Below the pieces are notes generated by a model. That model was given only the letters and a program-made list of their open reading frames with translations. It made no database searches and had not been told where the DNA came from. DNA of 64,000 bases, taken from the NCBI RefSeq assembly GCF_000829455.1, contig NZ_JXAK01000003.1, positions 142,397 through 206,396 on the forward strand, given 5' to 3'. Positions 29,395 to 38,506 of the stretch are shown piece after piece (within the stretch, counting starts at the first letter, position 1; every line of letters starts with the position of its first letter). The DNA is from Gordoniibacillus kamchatkensis (GTDB lineage Bacteria > Bacillota > Bacilli > Paenibacillales > NBRC-103111). Made by a program: the position numbers and the translations under genes.

Positions 29395-30762
29395 ATGCAA
29401 AGAAAAATGTTTATCGTGCTGGTCTGCGCCGCATTGGCCTTGATGATGGCGCTGGCGGGATGTTCTCCCGCAGGCCAGAGCGGCCAGAGCCAAAACGGCT
29501 CAAGCGGCAGCCAGACAACGCAAGGAGGAAACGGCGGGACGCCGGCCAAGCCGGTTAAGCTCACTTACCTGGATCCGCTGCCGAGCCCGGAAAGAACCGC
29601 TCTCATGCAAGATTTGTTAAAGCGCTTCCACGACCAAAATCCGAACATCGAAGTGGAATACCAGTCCGTACCGTGGGATCAGGCCAGCAAAAAATGGCTG
29701 GCGATGGGGGCGTCCGGCACGCTTCCTGACGTTGTCAGCATTGACGATACGTCCATGACCGGTTTAGCGGCCGCCGGCTATATCGAAAACCTGCAGCCTT
29801 ACTACGACAAGTGGAGCCAGACGGGCAATTTGACCGAAGCAAGCAAGCTGAGCCGCAACAAGTACAAGGGCAACGTATACGCGATACCGGACGGGTTCGG
29901 CCTGCAAGGCTTGTTTGTCCGTACGGACTGGTTCAAGGAGCTGAATCTGGAGCCGAAGATCGAGACGTGGGACGACTACTTCGATCTCGCCAAAAAATTG
30001 ACGGATCCCGCCAAAGGCAGATACGGCATCTCGTTCCGCGGCGGCGCGAACGGCATTTTGCGGGCGATGGAATATGTCGTGAACGCCGTTCATACCGACA
30101 GCTGGTTTGAGAAGGACGGCAAATCGATTTTGTACCGTCCTGAGGCCGCGGCAGCGTTCAAGAAGTTTTACAGCGTATACCTGGACGGCTACGCGCCGAA
30201 GGAATCGATCAACTGGGGCTTCAACGAGATGGTGCAAGGGTTCATGAACGGCCAAGCGGGGATTTTGAACCAAACTCCGGAAGTCATCGTCACCGCCGAC
30301 AAAAATATGAAGCCGGGCACGTGGACCGTTCTGCCGATGCCGAAAGCGAGCGACGGCAAGCGCTACATGACGTGGGGCTACACGGCCGGCTATGCGATGT
30401 CCGCGAAATCGCAGAACAAAGCGGAAGCGTGGAAGCTGATCGAGTTTTTGAGCTCGCCGGAAATCAATCTGGAATACTGCAAAAAGTTTTCGGCCATTCC
30501 GATCTACAAGAAAAACATGGACGACCCGTTCTTCAAGCAAGGCCCGATCGCAGGCTACGCCGCGTCGCTCGCCGACGCCAACATCGTCTACTCGACGCCG
30601 CCGAGCTATTTGACGGAGCTGCCGAATTTCTCGGGAACTTACGCCGTACAGGAAACGCAAAAATATTTGACCGGCGCGCAAAGCCTGGACGATACCGTGA
30701 AGCATTTGGCCGATTTCCTTACGCAAGCGCAGCAGAAATATATGAAAGAAAACCCGCAATAA
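29395..30762 (+). CDS. Sugar-binding lipoprotein of CUT1 ABC transporter
   Basis: This 455-residue lipoprotein has lipobox LAGC (Cys at about residue 24) and a long Gln/Ser/Gly linker (about residues 28-50) before a family 1 solute-binding fold. The words LLKRFHDQNPNIEVEYQSVPWDQ and LPDVVSIDD are typical of maltose/multiple-sugar binding proteins. AGGAGGGG lies well placed before the ATG. It is the third gene of the ROK operon and works with the two permeases after it. A 13-bp hairpin separates it from them. The ligand is unknown; the kinase at the end of the operon suggests a hexose or amino sugar as product. Confidence 0.9.
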   Translation: MQRKMFIVLVCAALALMMALAGCSPAGQSGQSQNGSSGSQTTQGGNGGTPAKPVKLTYLDPLPSPERTALMQDLLKRFHDQNPNIEVEYQSVPWDQASKKWLAMGASGTLPDVVSIDDTSMTGLAAAGYIENLQPYYDKWSQTGNLTEASKLSRNKYKGNVYAIPDGFGLQGLFVRTDWFKELNLEPKIETWDDYFDLAKKLTDPAKGRYGISFRGGANGILRAMEYVVNAVHTDSWFEKDGKSILYRPEAAAAFKKFYSVYLDGYAPKESINWGFNEMVQGFMNGQAGILNQTPEVIVTADKNMKPGTWTVLPMPKASDGKRYMTWGYTAGYAMSAKSQNKAEAWKLIEFLSSPEINLEYCKKFSAIPIYKKNMDDPFFKQGPIAGYAASLADANIVYSTPPSYLTELPNFSGTYAVQETQKYLTGAQSLDDTVKHLADFLTQAQQKYMKENPQ

Positions 30763-30770
30763 ACGTGTTC

Positions 30771-30800
30771 GCATAACCGGGGGGCTTCCCCCGGTTATGC
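30771..30800 (+). other. Strong intra-operon hairpin after the binding-protein gene
   Basis: A perfect 13-bp stem (GCATAACCGGGGG with CCCCCGGTTATGC) encloses the loop GCTT. No T tract follows. It probably stabilises the upstream message rather than ending transcription. Confidence 0.7.
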
Positions 30801-30838
30801 AATATGATTGACATTTTATTACTGGCGGTGAACCTGGT

Positions 30839-31762
30839 ATGCCCACGACTTCCCATGCAAAAACGAATGCCGGAGGCAAAAGGCGCTCCGCCGCGCTGGA
30901 GCCGTACTTGCTGCTGGCGCCCGCCGTATTGATTCTGGCCGCCTTCTTCGCCTATCCGCTGCTCAAAGGCATCACGCTCGCGTTTTACCATTACGTGCTG
31001 TTCGAGCCGCAAAACATTTATTTTGCGGGACTGGACAATTTCAAAAAGATTGTCGCCGACCCCAATCTGCCGCTCATTTTGCGCAATTCGGTGCTGTGGG
31101 TCGCCTTGACGGTCGGTCTCCAATTTCTGCTGGGCTTCGTCCTGGCGCTGGCGCTGAACAAGACGTTCCGGGGCAAAAACCTGTATCAGTCCGTCGTCTT
31201 TTTGCCGTGGGCCGTCTCGGGATTTTTGATCGGCATGATGTTTAAATGGATGTTCAACGCGCAGAACGGCCTGATCAACTACTGGCTTGTGAAGGCGGGC
31301 ATCGTCGCCAAAGGCGTTCCGTTTCTGGCCCTTCCGCACGTGTCCATCTTTCCCGTCATTGTTGCCATGGTATGGTACGGCGTTCCTTTTTTCGGCATCA
31401 TGATCTTGGCCGCCTTGCAATCGATCCCGCACGACATTTATGAATCGGCCGAGATCGACGGAGCGGGCAGTTGGACGAAGCTGTTCAAAATCACGATTCC
31501 GTACATTAAGCCGACGCTGATCGTAACGGTGCTGCTGCGGGTCATCTGGGTGTTCAACTCCGCGGACCTCATTTACATCATGACGAACGGCGGGCCGGCG
31601 AACAGCTCCGACAACTTGCCGTCCTACATTTTGAGCCAGATTTTCAATACGAGCGATTTCGGCGTCGCATCGGCGCTCGGCTTGCTGATGCTGGTGCTGC
31701 TGACGGTGTACACGGTGATCTTTTTGTACGTTACGAAATATGAAGATGCTGGTGATATATGA
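30839..31762 (+). CDS. CUT1 sugar ABC transporter permease (first subunit)
   Basis: This 307-residue protein has six predicted helices. The EAA loop is YESAEIDGAGSWTKLFKITI (about residues 201-220). Periplasmic-type loop words WMFNAQNGLINYWL and the C-terminal FLYVTKYED fit MalF/UgpA-like subunits. It pairs with the overlapping downstream permease: the stop of this gene and the ATG of the next share bases (31759-31762), which implies translational coupling. The ribosome-binding site is weak (GGCGG), which together with the upstream hairpin suggests lower output than the binding protein. Confidence 0.93.
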   Translation: MPTTSHAKTNAGGKRRSAALEPYLLLAPAVLILAAFFAYPLLKGITLAFYHYVLFEPQNIYFAGLDNFKKIVADPNLPLILRNSVLWVALTVGLQFLLGFVLALALNKTFRGKNLYQSVVFLPWAVSGFLIGMMFKWMFNAQNGLINYWLVKAGIVAKGVPFLALPHVSIFPVIVAMVWYGVPFFGIMILAALQSIPHDIYESAEIDGAGSWTKLFKITIPYIKPTLIVTVLLRVIWVFNSADLIYIMTNGGPANSSDNLPSYILSQIFNTSDFGVASALGLLMLVLLTVYTVIFLYVTKYEDAGDI

Positions 31763-32601
31763 TGACTAAACGATTGCTGGACCGGCTCCCCGAAGTGTTC
31801 CGGGCTGCGGCGCTGCTGCTCTTCCTGTTGTTCACCGTCGTCCCGTTCTACTGGATGTTCGTAACGTCGATCAAAACGCGGCAAGAAATTTACAGCAGCG
31901 AGCTGACGCTGTGGCCGAAGCAATTTACGTGGGCCAATTACGTCGATACGCTGCACAATACGCAGTTTCCGCTTTATTTTGCCAACAGTGTGCTCGTTAC
32001 GGTCGTAAGCTCGCTGATCGTGCTCGTCATATCCGTTATGGGCGGGTACAGCATGTCGCGCTACCGGTTCAGAGGGAAAAAGGCGGTGCTGCTCGTATTT
32101 CTCGGCACCCAGATGATTCCGACGATCATTATTCTGGTCCCTCTGTTCATCCTGTTTTCCAAAATGAACATGCTGGATCATTTGTCGTCGCTGATCGTGA
32201 CGTATACCGTCATGAACATTCCGTTCTGCCTGATCACGATGTCCAGCTTTTTCCAACGCATTCCGGTGGCGCTGGAGGAGGCCGCCTTCATCGACGGCTG
32301 CAACAAATGGCAGACGATGCTGCTCATCGTATTGCCGCTCATGCTGCCGGCCATCGTCGCCACGTTCGTCTTCGCCTTTACGGGGGCGTGGAACGAGCTG
32401 TTCTTCGGGATTATGTTCATCAACGGGGAAGCGGCCAAAACGATCCCGATCGGACTGAACAATTTCGTGCAAAAATTCGACATCAACTGGGGCCAAATGA
32501 GCGCGGGAGGCATCATGTCGCTGATCCCGGTCATGATCATGTTCGCCGCCGTGCAAAAATATATCGTTTCCGGGCTTACCCAAGGAGCGGTTAAAGGCTA
32601 G
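31759..32601 (+). CDS. CUT1 sugar ABC transporter permease (second subunit)
   Basis: This 280-residue MalG-like subunit carries the EAA loop LEEAAFIDGCNKWQTMLLIV at about residues 173-192, with Cys where Ala is usual. The C-terminus QKYIVSGLTQGAVKG is typical of the family. It overlaps the upstream permease gene by four bases. The CutC gene starts 15 bases after its stop, continuing the operon. Confidence 0.93.
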   Translation: MMTKRLLDRLPEVFRAAALLLFLLFTVVPFYWMFVTSIKTRQEIYSSELTLWPKQFTWANYVDTLHNTQFPLYFANSVLVTVVSSLIVLVISVMGGYSMSRYRFRGKKAVLLVFLGTQMIPTIIILVPLFILFSKMNMLDHLSSLIVTYTVMNIPFCLITMSSFFQRIPVALEEAAFIDGCNKWQTMLLIVLPLMLPAIVATFVFAFTGAWNELFFGIMFINGEAAKTIPIGLNNFVQKFDINWGQMSAGGIMSLIPVMIMFAAVQKYIVSGLTQGAVKG

Positions 32602-32616
32602 ATCGGAGGGAAGGCC

Positions 32617-33324
32617 ATGTTGCTTGAAGTGATCGTAACGAATGCGGACGACGCCATAGCGGCGGAGCGTGGCGGGGCGGACCGGCTGGAGCTGATAACG
32701 GCCGTATCGGAAGGCGGGCTGACGCCGAGCATCGGTATCGTTGAAGAAACGGCGCGTGCCGTACGCATCCCCGTCTATGCGATGGTACGGCCGCACAGCC
32801 GGTCTTTCGTGTACGGGGAGTCCGACTTGCGGGCTATGATCAAAGACATCGAGGCGATCAAGCGCACGCCGGCCCGGGGTGTCGTGCTCGGCGCGCTGAC
32901 GCCGGAGCGAAAAGTGGACGTCCGCACGCTCGAAGCGCTGCTGGAAGCGGCGGAAGGGCTCGGTGTCACGTTCCACCGGGCGATCGACGAAGCGGACGGT
33001 TTGCTGGAAGCGTACGAAACGCTGCTCGCTTATCCGCAAATCGAGCGGGTGCTCACGTCCGGCGGCAAGGCAAGCGCTCTGGACGCCGCTGCGGACATAC
33101 GGCGGCTTGCGGAAAGAAGCCGCGGGGAGCGGCTCTCGGTCATGGCGGGAAGCGGACTGACGCTTGCTGCGCTGCCGGAGTTTTTGCCGGCGGCCGGCGC
33201 CGCCGAGATCCATTTCGGCAAAGGCGCGAGAATTCGCGAGAGCAGCGGGGAAGACATCGATGTTGCGCGAGTGAAGGCGATCAAACAGTGCTTGGCAAGG
33301 CACGGGTTGGGCCAAACGACATGA
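32617..33324 (+). CDS. cutC: CutC family protein
   Basis: This 235-residue TIM-barrel protein shows the CutC signatures GADRLELITAVSEGGLTPS, VYAMVRPHSRSFVY and TFHRAIDE. The family was named for copper tolerance in Escherichia coli, but that role is disputed. In Firmicutes, cutC often sits in sugar-utilisation operons, as here between a sugar transporter and a sugar kinase. A metabolic role on a sugar or sugar derivative is therefore more likely than copper handling, though no reaction can be named from the sequence. The start is ATG 32617 after a GGAGGG-type site. The kinase gene begins 13 bases downstream. Confidence 0.88.
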   Translation: MLLEVIVTNADDAIAAERGGADRLELITAVSEGGLTPSIGIVEETARAVRIPVYAMVRPHSRSFVYGESDLRAMIKDIEAIKRTPARGVVLGALTPERKVDVRTLEALLEAAEGLGVTFHRAIDEADGLLEAYETLLAYPQIERVLTSGGKASALDAAADIRRLAERSRGERLSVMAGSGLTLAALPEFLPAAGAAEIHFGKGARIRESSGEDIDVARVKAIKQCLARHGLGQTT

Positions 33325-33337
33325 TGGGGGCGGCAGC

Positions 33338-34297
33338 GTGGACACATTAATCGGCATTGACTTGGGCGGCACCAACATCGTTTGCGGTCTGTCCGATCTG
33401 GAAGGCAATTTGCTGCACATGGTGAAGCTGCCGACGGAAGCGGAGCGCGGCAGCGATGATGTGCTGCGGAAAATGGCTGACATGACCGGGCTCCTCGTCC
33501 GGCAGGCGGGCCGAGACATGAAGTCCGTCCGCGCCATCGGCGTCGGGACTCCGGGGTTCATCGATCCGGTGCGGGGCGTCAACAAGTTTTCGTCGAATCT
33601 GAAGTGGGAGAACGTCCCTATGGCCGGGCTGCTTTCGGCGATGACGAATAAGCCGGTATTTATCAATAACGACGTCAAAATGTACATGTACGGGGAGGCG
33701 CTGAAAGGAGCGGGCCAAGGGCATCCGTGCGTGCTCGGCGTGACGATCGGAACCGGCTTGTCCGCCGCGGTTATTCATAACGGCGACATTTTTTACGGGG
33801 GGGATTATTTGGCCGGCGAATTGGGCCACGTCCCTATCGAAGGCAACGACTTTCCTTGCAAGTGCGGCATGACGGGTTGTCTGGAAACGATCGTATCGGC
33901 TACAGGCATTGCCGGGCAAGCGCGGAGAGGGATCGAATCGGGGCGGGACAGCGTCATGTCGGGCTGGCATCCGGATTTGTCGCAGCTGACGGCTGCGGAC
34001 GTATCCCTCGCTTACGATATGAACGACAGTTTGGCTATCGACGTCATGAACCGAACCGGCAAAGTGCTCGCTATCGGCTTGTCGTTCGCCATCCCGCTCG
34101 TCAGCCCCGATGTTGTGCTGATCGGGGGAGGCGGCGCTTTGGCGGGGCCGCGGCTGTTCCGCCCGTTGCAGGAGGAACTCGCCCGCCGCGTGCATCCGAT
34201 GTACATGGGCAAGCTCGCCGTCAAGCCAGCGATGCACAACGAGCACGCCGGCGTGATCGGCAGCGCGCTCTATGCGCTGAAGCAGTTGAGTGACTGA
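33338..34297 (+). CDS. ROK-family sugar kinase
   Basis: This 319-residue protein has the phosphate-binding DLGGTNIVCGL at the N-terminus, the sugar site NNDVKMYMYGE, GHVPIEGND, and the zinc cluster CKCGMTGC with the preceding His. It lacks a DNA-binding domain, so it is a kinase (glucokinase, N-acetylglucosamine or N-acetylmannosamine kinase are all possible) that would phosphorylate the imported sugar with ATP. The start is GTG 33338 after a GGGGGCGG site. It ends the operon that begins with the ROK repressor, and a palindromic terminator follows. Confidence 0.88.
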   Translation: MDTLIGIDLGGTNIVCGLSDLEGNLLHMVKLPTEAERGSDDVLRKMADMTGLLVRQAGRDMKSVRAIGVGTPGFIDPVRGVNKFSSNLKWENVPMAGLLSAMTNKPVFINNDVKMYMYGEALKGAGQGHPCVLGVTIGTGLSAAVIHNGDIFYGGDYLAGELGHVPIEGNDFPCKCGMTGCLETIVSATGIAGQARRGIESGRDSVMSGWHPDLSQLTAADVSLAYDMNDSLAIDVMNRTGKVLAIGLSFAIPLVSPDVVLIGGGGALAGPRLFRPLQEELARRVHPMYMGKLAVKPAMHNEHAGVIGSALYALKQLSD

Positions 34298-34309
34298 ACC
34301 CCGGCCCGC

Positions 34310-34354
34310 AAAATGACTGCCAGGCAGCTTGGATGCTGCCCCGGCAGTCATTTT
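34310..34354. terminator. Bipartite palindromic terminator, copy 1
   Basis: AAAATGACTGCC pairs with GGCAGTCATTTT, and inside GGCAGC pairs with GCTGCC. A and T tracts on the two sides would let it act in both directions. A nearly identical element lies at 44987-45035. Confidence 0.85.
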
Positions 34355-34427
34355 GGTTTGCGCCATTCGCGGGATAGACAGCTGTCGGCTTTATGGTAAG
34401 ATGGAAATAAAAACCGGAGCGGGAATA

Positions 34428-36221
34428 ATGAAAGCGCGTACATCTGGGCAATTCTCCATCCGAACGATATTGATCAGCAGCTTCCTGCTGCTCATGATTT
34501 TTCCCATCATCGTCATTACCTTGGTGACGTACCATAAAGAAAATGCGATATTCCAGGATCAGGTCAGCCGGTTTTTGCTGCAGACGGTGCAGCAGACCAA
34601 TCGTTCCCTGGATGCCAACTTGTCCGAGATGGACCGTCTGACGTGGCCGATTTTGTACCGGGAGCCGCTCGATTTTCTGGTGAAGCCCGGCGATTCGTCC
34701 TACGAGATCGTCAAAGCGGCCGCCCAATTCAAACAGGAGATGTTTCATCAATATTTCCGGGGCCGGATCAACGAAGTGAGCTCCGTCTATTTCGTGACGC
34801 CGGAGCGCATTTTGCTGTCCACGGAGAACGCGTTCCAGACGTTCGACCAAGTCATTCCCGCCAATTACCGGTACATTACGGACCATCTGGAGCAGGACCC
34901 GCTGTCCATCCACTGGTTCAGCGAAACGTACGCGATCTTGCCGCACCGCGAAGCGTACACGACCGGGATTCACCCTTCCGTTCTGGCGGCGCGAAAGATC
35001 GTGGACAGTAGCCGCGTAGAACTGCAAGGCTATTTGATCATTCAGCTGAACAACTTGTTTCTCGAGGACGTGCTGCAAAATGTGCAGATCGGCAAAACCG
35101 GATCGCTGCTGCTTCTCGACCAGGAGCACGAGCTGCTCTTCGGCCAGCAGTCGCCTTATTTGAGCAACGAGCGCATCCGGCAAGCGCTGGGGCGGCTTTC
35201 CGCGAGCGGAGCCGGGACGGAAGTGATCGACGGGAAGTGGATCGTCGCGCACGTCGCTTCCCCCAAAAGCGGGTGGATCATGGCGGCGGTCGTGCCGCTG
35301 CAAGAACTTCTCGAGCCGAACCGGCTCTTGCTGCGGAATTTGCTCCTGATCGCGGGGCTTGGCGCCGCCGTCTCCATTTTCGTGTCCTTGTCGCTCGCCA
35401 CCAACATATCGAGGCCCGTCGTTCATTTGTCCCAGCTTATGCTGAAAGCGTCCTACGGCAATTTGGACGTCCGGCACACGAACGAGAGCTACCGGGAAAT
35501 CTCGATTTTGCAGCGCAATTTCAACAATATGATGGAGCGCATTCAAGAGCTGCTGGCGGAAGTCGAGAAAGAACAGCGAGAGAAGCAGCAGGCTTCGATG
35601 CGGGCTTTGCAAATGCAAATCCATCCCCACTTCCTGTACAACATTCTGGATACGATCTATTGGATGTCCAAAAAGTATAAAGCCGAGCAAATCAGCAAGC
35701 TGGTTACGTCGCTCGGAAAATTTTTCCGGCTCAGCCTGCATGCGGGGAAAGAGCGGATTCCGCTGGAGCAGGAATTCGAGCATGTGCAAAGCTATTTGGA
35801 GCTGCAATCCGTCCGTTACCGGGACAAGGCGACCTATCGGGTCGTGCTGGATGAGCGGGCGAGACGAACGCCGATGGTGCCGCTGCTGCTGCAGCCGCTA
35901 GTGGAAAACGCTTTCGAGCACGGCATTACGCAATCGCCCCCCGCCGATAAGCTTGGGGAAATCTCCATCGCCGCCGTCCGCCTCGGCCATAAAGTGAGCA
36001 TAGAAGTGCGCGACAACGGCAAAGGGATGAGCGGGCAGGCGCTGCGGGAGCTGCTGCACAGCTTGCGGGATACGGAAAAAGTCGAGCACATCGGGCTGCG
36101 CAACGTACAGCAAAGGCTGCTGCTCGCTTTCGGCGCCATGAGCGCCTTGCGCATCGAGTCGAAGGAAGGGGCCGGCACGACGGTTGCTTTTGACATTCCG
36201 GCCGGAGGGGAGGAAGCTTGA
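34428..36221 (+). CDS. Sensor histidine kinase (YesM/LytS type)
   Basis: This protein of 597 residues has one membrane helix at about residues 14-36, an extracytoplasmic Cache-like sensor, and a second helix at about 295-325. A HAMP linker follows, then the His_kinase domain with phospho-acceptor His in QMQIHPHFLYNILDT (about residue 401) and an ATPase domain (LVENAFEHGI, DNGKGM). The chosen start ATG 34428 follows GGAGCGGG; the frame is open back to 34329, but that part lies in the terminator. It overlaps the following binding-protein gene by four bases, and the AraC response regulator comes next. The trio forms a sugar-sensing system in which the binding protein likely feeds the kinase. Confidence 0.9.
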   Translation: MKARTSGQFSIRTILISSFLLLMIFPIIVITLVTYHKENAIFQDQVSRFLLQTVQQTNRSLDANLSEMDRLTWPILYREPLDFLVKPGDSSYEIVKAAAQFKQEMFHQYFRGRINEVSSVYFVTPERILLSTENAFQTFDQVIPANYRYITDHLEQDPLSIHWFSETYAILPHREAYTTGIHPSVLAARKIVDSSRVELQGYLIIQLNNLFLEDVLQNVQIGKTGSLLLLDQEHELLFGQQSPYLSNERIRQALGRLSASGAGTEVIDGKWIVAHVASPKSGWIMAAVVPLQELLEPNRLLLRNLLLIAGLGAAVSIFVSLSLATNISRPVVHLSQLMLKASYGNLDVRHTNESYREISILQRNFNNMMERIQELLAEVEKEQREKQQASMRALQMQIHPHFLYNILDTIYWMSKKYKAEQISKLVTSLGKFFRLSLHAGKERIPLEQEFEHVQSYLELQSVRYRDKATYRVVLDERARRTPMVPLLLQPLVENAFEHGITQSPPADKLGEISIAAVRLGHKVSIEVRDNGKGMSGQALRELLHSLRDTEKVEHIGLRNVQQRLLLAFGAMSALRIESKEGAGTTVAFDIPAGGEEA

Positions 36222-37564
36222 ACATGCCGAAAATTCGCTGGAGCAGCTACTCCGCCGTGGCGCTGCTCTTGGTGTGGGGAATCGGCTGCATCTATATTCT
36301 CGGCTTCTCGGCAGGCGACAAGCCGACGTCGGCGCAAGCGGAATCGCCGAAAACGATCAAGCTGCTCATCCGCACCGGCTACGAATCCGAGGCGATGCGG
36401 CAGGCGATCCCTCCCTTCGAACAGGAGACCGGCATTCGCGTGGAGATGATCGAACTCGGCCGGGACGAATATTTTACGACGGTGGCTACCCAATTGTTCG
36501 CCGGTTCGGACGATTTCGACCTGGTGTTCGTCCCCAGCACCTATGTCGCGCAATTCGGGCTAGGCAAAGTGCTGCTGCCGCTCGATCCGTTTATGCGGGA
36601 CCCCCAATACACGGACGAGAAAATTTTCGATCAGGCCGATTTTGCGGCGACGTACTCTTACAACCGCAACGTGTATGCGCTGCCGACCGATATCAGCACG
36701 CATTTTCTCTATTACCGCAGCGACTTGATTCCGGTCCCGCCGCAGACGTGGGACGAAGTCAAGCAGCTCGCAGAGCGGTTCACAAAGGCGCATCGCGCCG
36801 ATTCGCCGACCAAATGGGGACTCGGCTTTACGGGGCTCGCTCCGGAGGAGCTGCCCAAAATATTCGACACGCTGCTGTGGAGCTTTGGCGGCGACTTGCT
36901 GAACGGCGACAACGAGGTGTTTCTCGATTCTTCCCGCTCTTTGGACGCCGGCCGCTATTTGGAAGGGCTGGTGCGGGACAAGGTGGTGCCTCCCGATGTG
37001 CTCTCGTGGGGATTTTCCGATGTCCGGGACGCTCTCATGAACGGCGATATCGCCATGGCCGCTCCGAACTGGAACGCGGCTTACGATTCGATCCGCAATT
37101 CGGACAGCCGCTACAAAGACGTCATCAAAGTGGCCATGATTCCAGGTGTAAGGGGACCCGACGGCACGATCCGGCGCGCTTCGTTCCAGCACGGGTGGGC
37201 CCTGTCGATCAATGCCAAATCGCCGCATCCGAAGGAAGCGTGGAGATTCATCTCATATATTACCGGCAAACGCGGCGGCTTTATTTATGCGAGAGCCGGA
37301 GGGACGCCAGCCCGCAAATCGATCTTGTCGGATCCGCTGCTGCAAAATATAAGGCCCGAGTTCGCCTTGACGCTGGAAAGCATGAAGATCGCCAGAAACG
37401 AGCCGGCCGTCCCTTTTTACCCGCTTATGATCGACATCCAAAACGATGCGCTGACGCAAATATTGACGCTCCATACCCCGCCGGATCTGGCGCTGCGGGA
37501 AGCGGGGAAGCAGCTGCGCGGCGCTGCCATTCACTATACGGCAACCCGGCAGCCGGAAAGGTAG
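36218..37564 (+). CDS. Membrane-anchored solute-binding protein embedded in a two-component operon
   Basis: This 448-residue protein is a family 1 extracellular solute-binding protein (FEQETGIRVEMIELGRDEY, TWDEVKQLAERF, INAKSPHPKEAWRFISYI). A hydrophobic stretch at residues 9-31 could be an uncleaved anchor or a weak lipoprotein signal (GIGC, with Gly where Leu/Val is expected). The start TTG 36218 follows GGGGAGG closely and overlaps the kinase stop; ATG 36224 is the alternative. Because it lies between kinase and regulator with no permeases attached, it probably presents a sugar to the kinase rather than to a transporter, as in known Firmicute kinase/binding-protein/regulator systems. The regulator gene begins 10 bases later. 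Confidence 0.85.
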   Translation: MNMPKIRWSSYSAVALLLVWGIGCIYILGFSAGDKPTSAQAESPKTIKLLIRTGYESEAMRQAIPPFEQETGIRVEMIELGRDEYFTTVATQLFAGSDDFDLVFVPSTYVAQFGLGKVLLPLDPFMRDPQYTDEKIFDQADFAATYSYNRNVYALPTDISTHFLYYRSDLIPVPPQTWDEVKQLAERFTKAHRADSPTKWGLGFTGLAPEELPKIFDTLLWSFGGDLLNGDNEVFLDSSRSLDAGRYLEGLVRDKVVPPDVLSWGFSDVRDALMNGDIAMAAPNWNAAYDSIRNSDSRYKDVIKVAMIPGVRGPDGTIRRASFQHGWALSINAKSPHPKEAWRFISYITGKRGGFIYARAGGTPARKSILSDPLLQNIRPEFALTLESMKIARNEPAVPFYPLMIDIQNDALTQILTLHTPPDLALREAGKQLRGAAIHYTATRQPER

Positions 37565-37574
37565 GGAAGGAGTT

Positions 37575-38354
37575 ATGGTTTGCAAAGCGATCCTGATCGA
37601 CGATGAAGACTGGATCCGCGAAGGGCTCGCCGAGCATCTCGACTGGAAGGAGATGGGCATCGAGCTGTGCGGGGCGTTCGGCGACGGGGCGCAAGCTCTG
37701 GCTTATACGCTGAACGCGGAAGTCCATTTGATTTTGACGGACATCCGGATGCCCAATATGACCGGGCTCGAGCTCATCGCCTCGCTGAAAGAGCATGCCG
37801 CGCGCAAGCCGGAGCTGGACCGCGTGAAAATCGTTTTTCTCAGCGGCTACGACGAGTTCGCCTATGCGCAGCAGGCGCTTCGCTTCGGGGCCGTCGACTT
37901 CCTGCTGAAGCCGGCCGAAGCGGAAGACATCGAGCAAGCGCTGCTGCGGGCGAAAAGCCTGTGGCTGCGGGAATCTACGGCGCCGCCGGACTCTTCCCGG
38001 AGCCGAAGCGCAGACGCGGAGACCGAGCCGGTATCGTATATTATCAAAAAAGCGCTGAGCATTGTGAACCAGCGCTACACGGAAGATTTGCAGCTCGCCC
38101 AAGTGGCCGAGGAGGTGTTCGTGACCCCGAACTATTTGAGCCGGCTGTTCAAGCAGGAGACCGGGCAATCGTTCAGCGAATGCCTGTCCGGCCTGCGGCT
38201 GGAAAAGGCCAAGGAGCTGCTCACGACGACCGCGCTGAAGGTGTATCAGATCGGCGAGCTCGTCTGCTACCCGAATCCGCGCTATTTTAACGACTGGTTC
38301 CAGAAATCGACCGGCGTGACGCCAAGCGAATACCGCAACCGCTACACCGTATAG
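37575..38354 (+). CDS. AraC-type response regulator (short YesN-like)
   Basis: This 259-residue protein begins with a receiver domain: acidic pair DDE at residues 9-11, phospho-acceptor Asp in LILTDIRMPNMTG, and Lys in LLKPAE. A short linker (about residues 132-155) leads to an AraC double helix-turn-helix (LAQVAEEVFVTPNYLSRLF and CYPNPRYFNDWFQKSTGVTPSEYR). Most YesN proteins have a long middle domain and about 500 residues; this one lacks it. It would be phosphorylated by the 34428-36221 kinase and activate sugar genes, possibly the upstream CUT1 operon. The start is ATG 37575 after AAGGAG. Confidence 0.92.
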   Translation: MVCKAILIDDEDWIREGLAEHLDWKEMGIELCGAFGDGAQALAYTLNAEVHLILTDIRMPNMTGLELIASLKEHAARKPELDRVKIVFLSGYDEFAYAQQALRFGAVDFLLKPAEAEDIEQALLRAKSLWLRESTAPPDSSRSRSADAETEPVSYIIKKALSIVNQRYTEDLQLAQVAEEVFVTPNYLSRLFKQETGQSFSECLSGLRLEKAKELLTTTALKVYQIGELVCYPNPRYFNDWFQKSTGVTPSEYRNRYTV

Positions 38355-38366
38355 CAACAGCCTTTG

Positions 38367-38397
38367 ACCGCCTGTGCAGGCGGTTATTTGTTGTTTA
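38367..38397 (+). terminator. Rho-independent terminator after the response regulator
   Basis: ACCGCCTG and CAGGCGGT form a perfect 8-bp stem around TG, followed by the T-rich TATTTGTTGTTT. Confidence 0.82.
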
Positions 38398-38506
38398 GGA
38401 ACAGGTTCTCTATGCAGCGTCACGCTGGGCGCTATTAGGCACCGATTTGACGCATCGAACGTGCAAGGACCTGATGTTCCATGAATAGCGACGAAAATTC
38501 GCAGTG

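Noticed and set aside
31624..33687. 687-codon minus-strand frame
   Set aside because: It runs antisense through two permease genes, cutC and the ROK kinase gene, all of which have clear family motifs on the plus strand.
34329..34427. Longer N-terminus for the histidine kinase
   Set aside because: That stretch includes the palindromic terminator and lacks a ribosome-binding site; ATG 34428 begins directly before the first membrane helix.
34221..35807. 528-codon minus-strand frame
   Set aside because: It is antisense to the histidine kinase gene, and no domain is recognisable.
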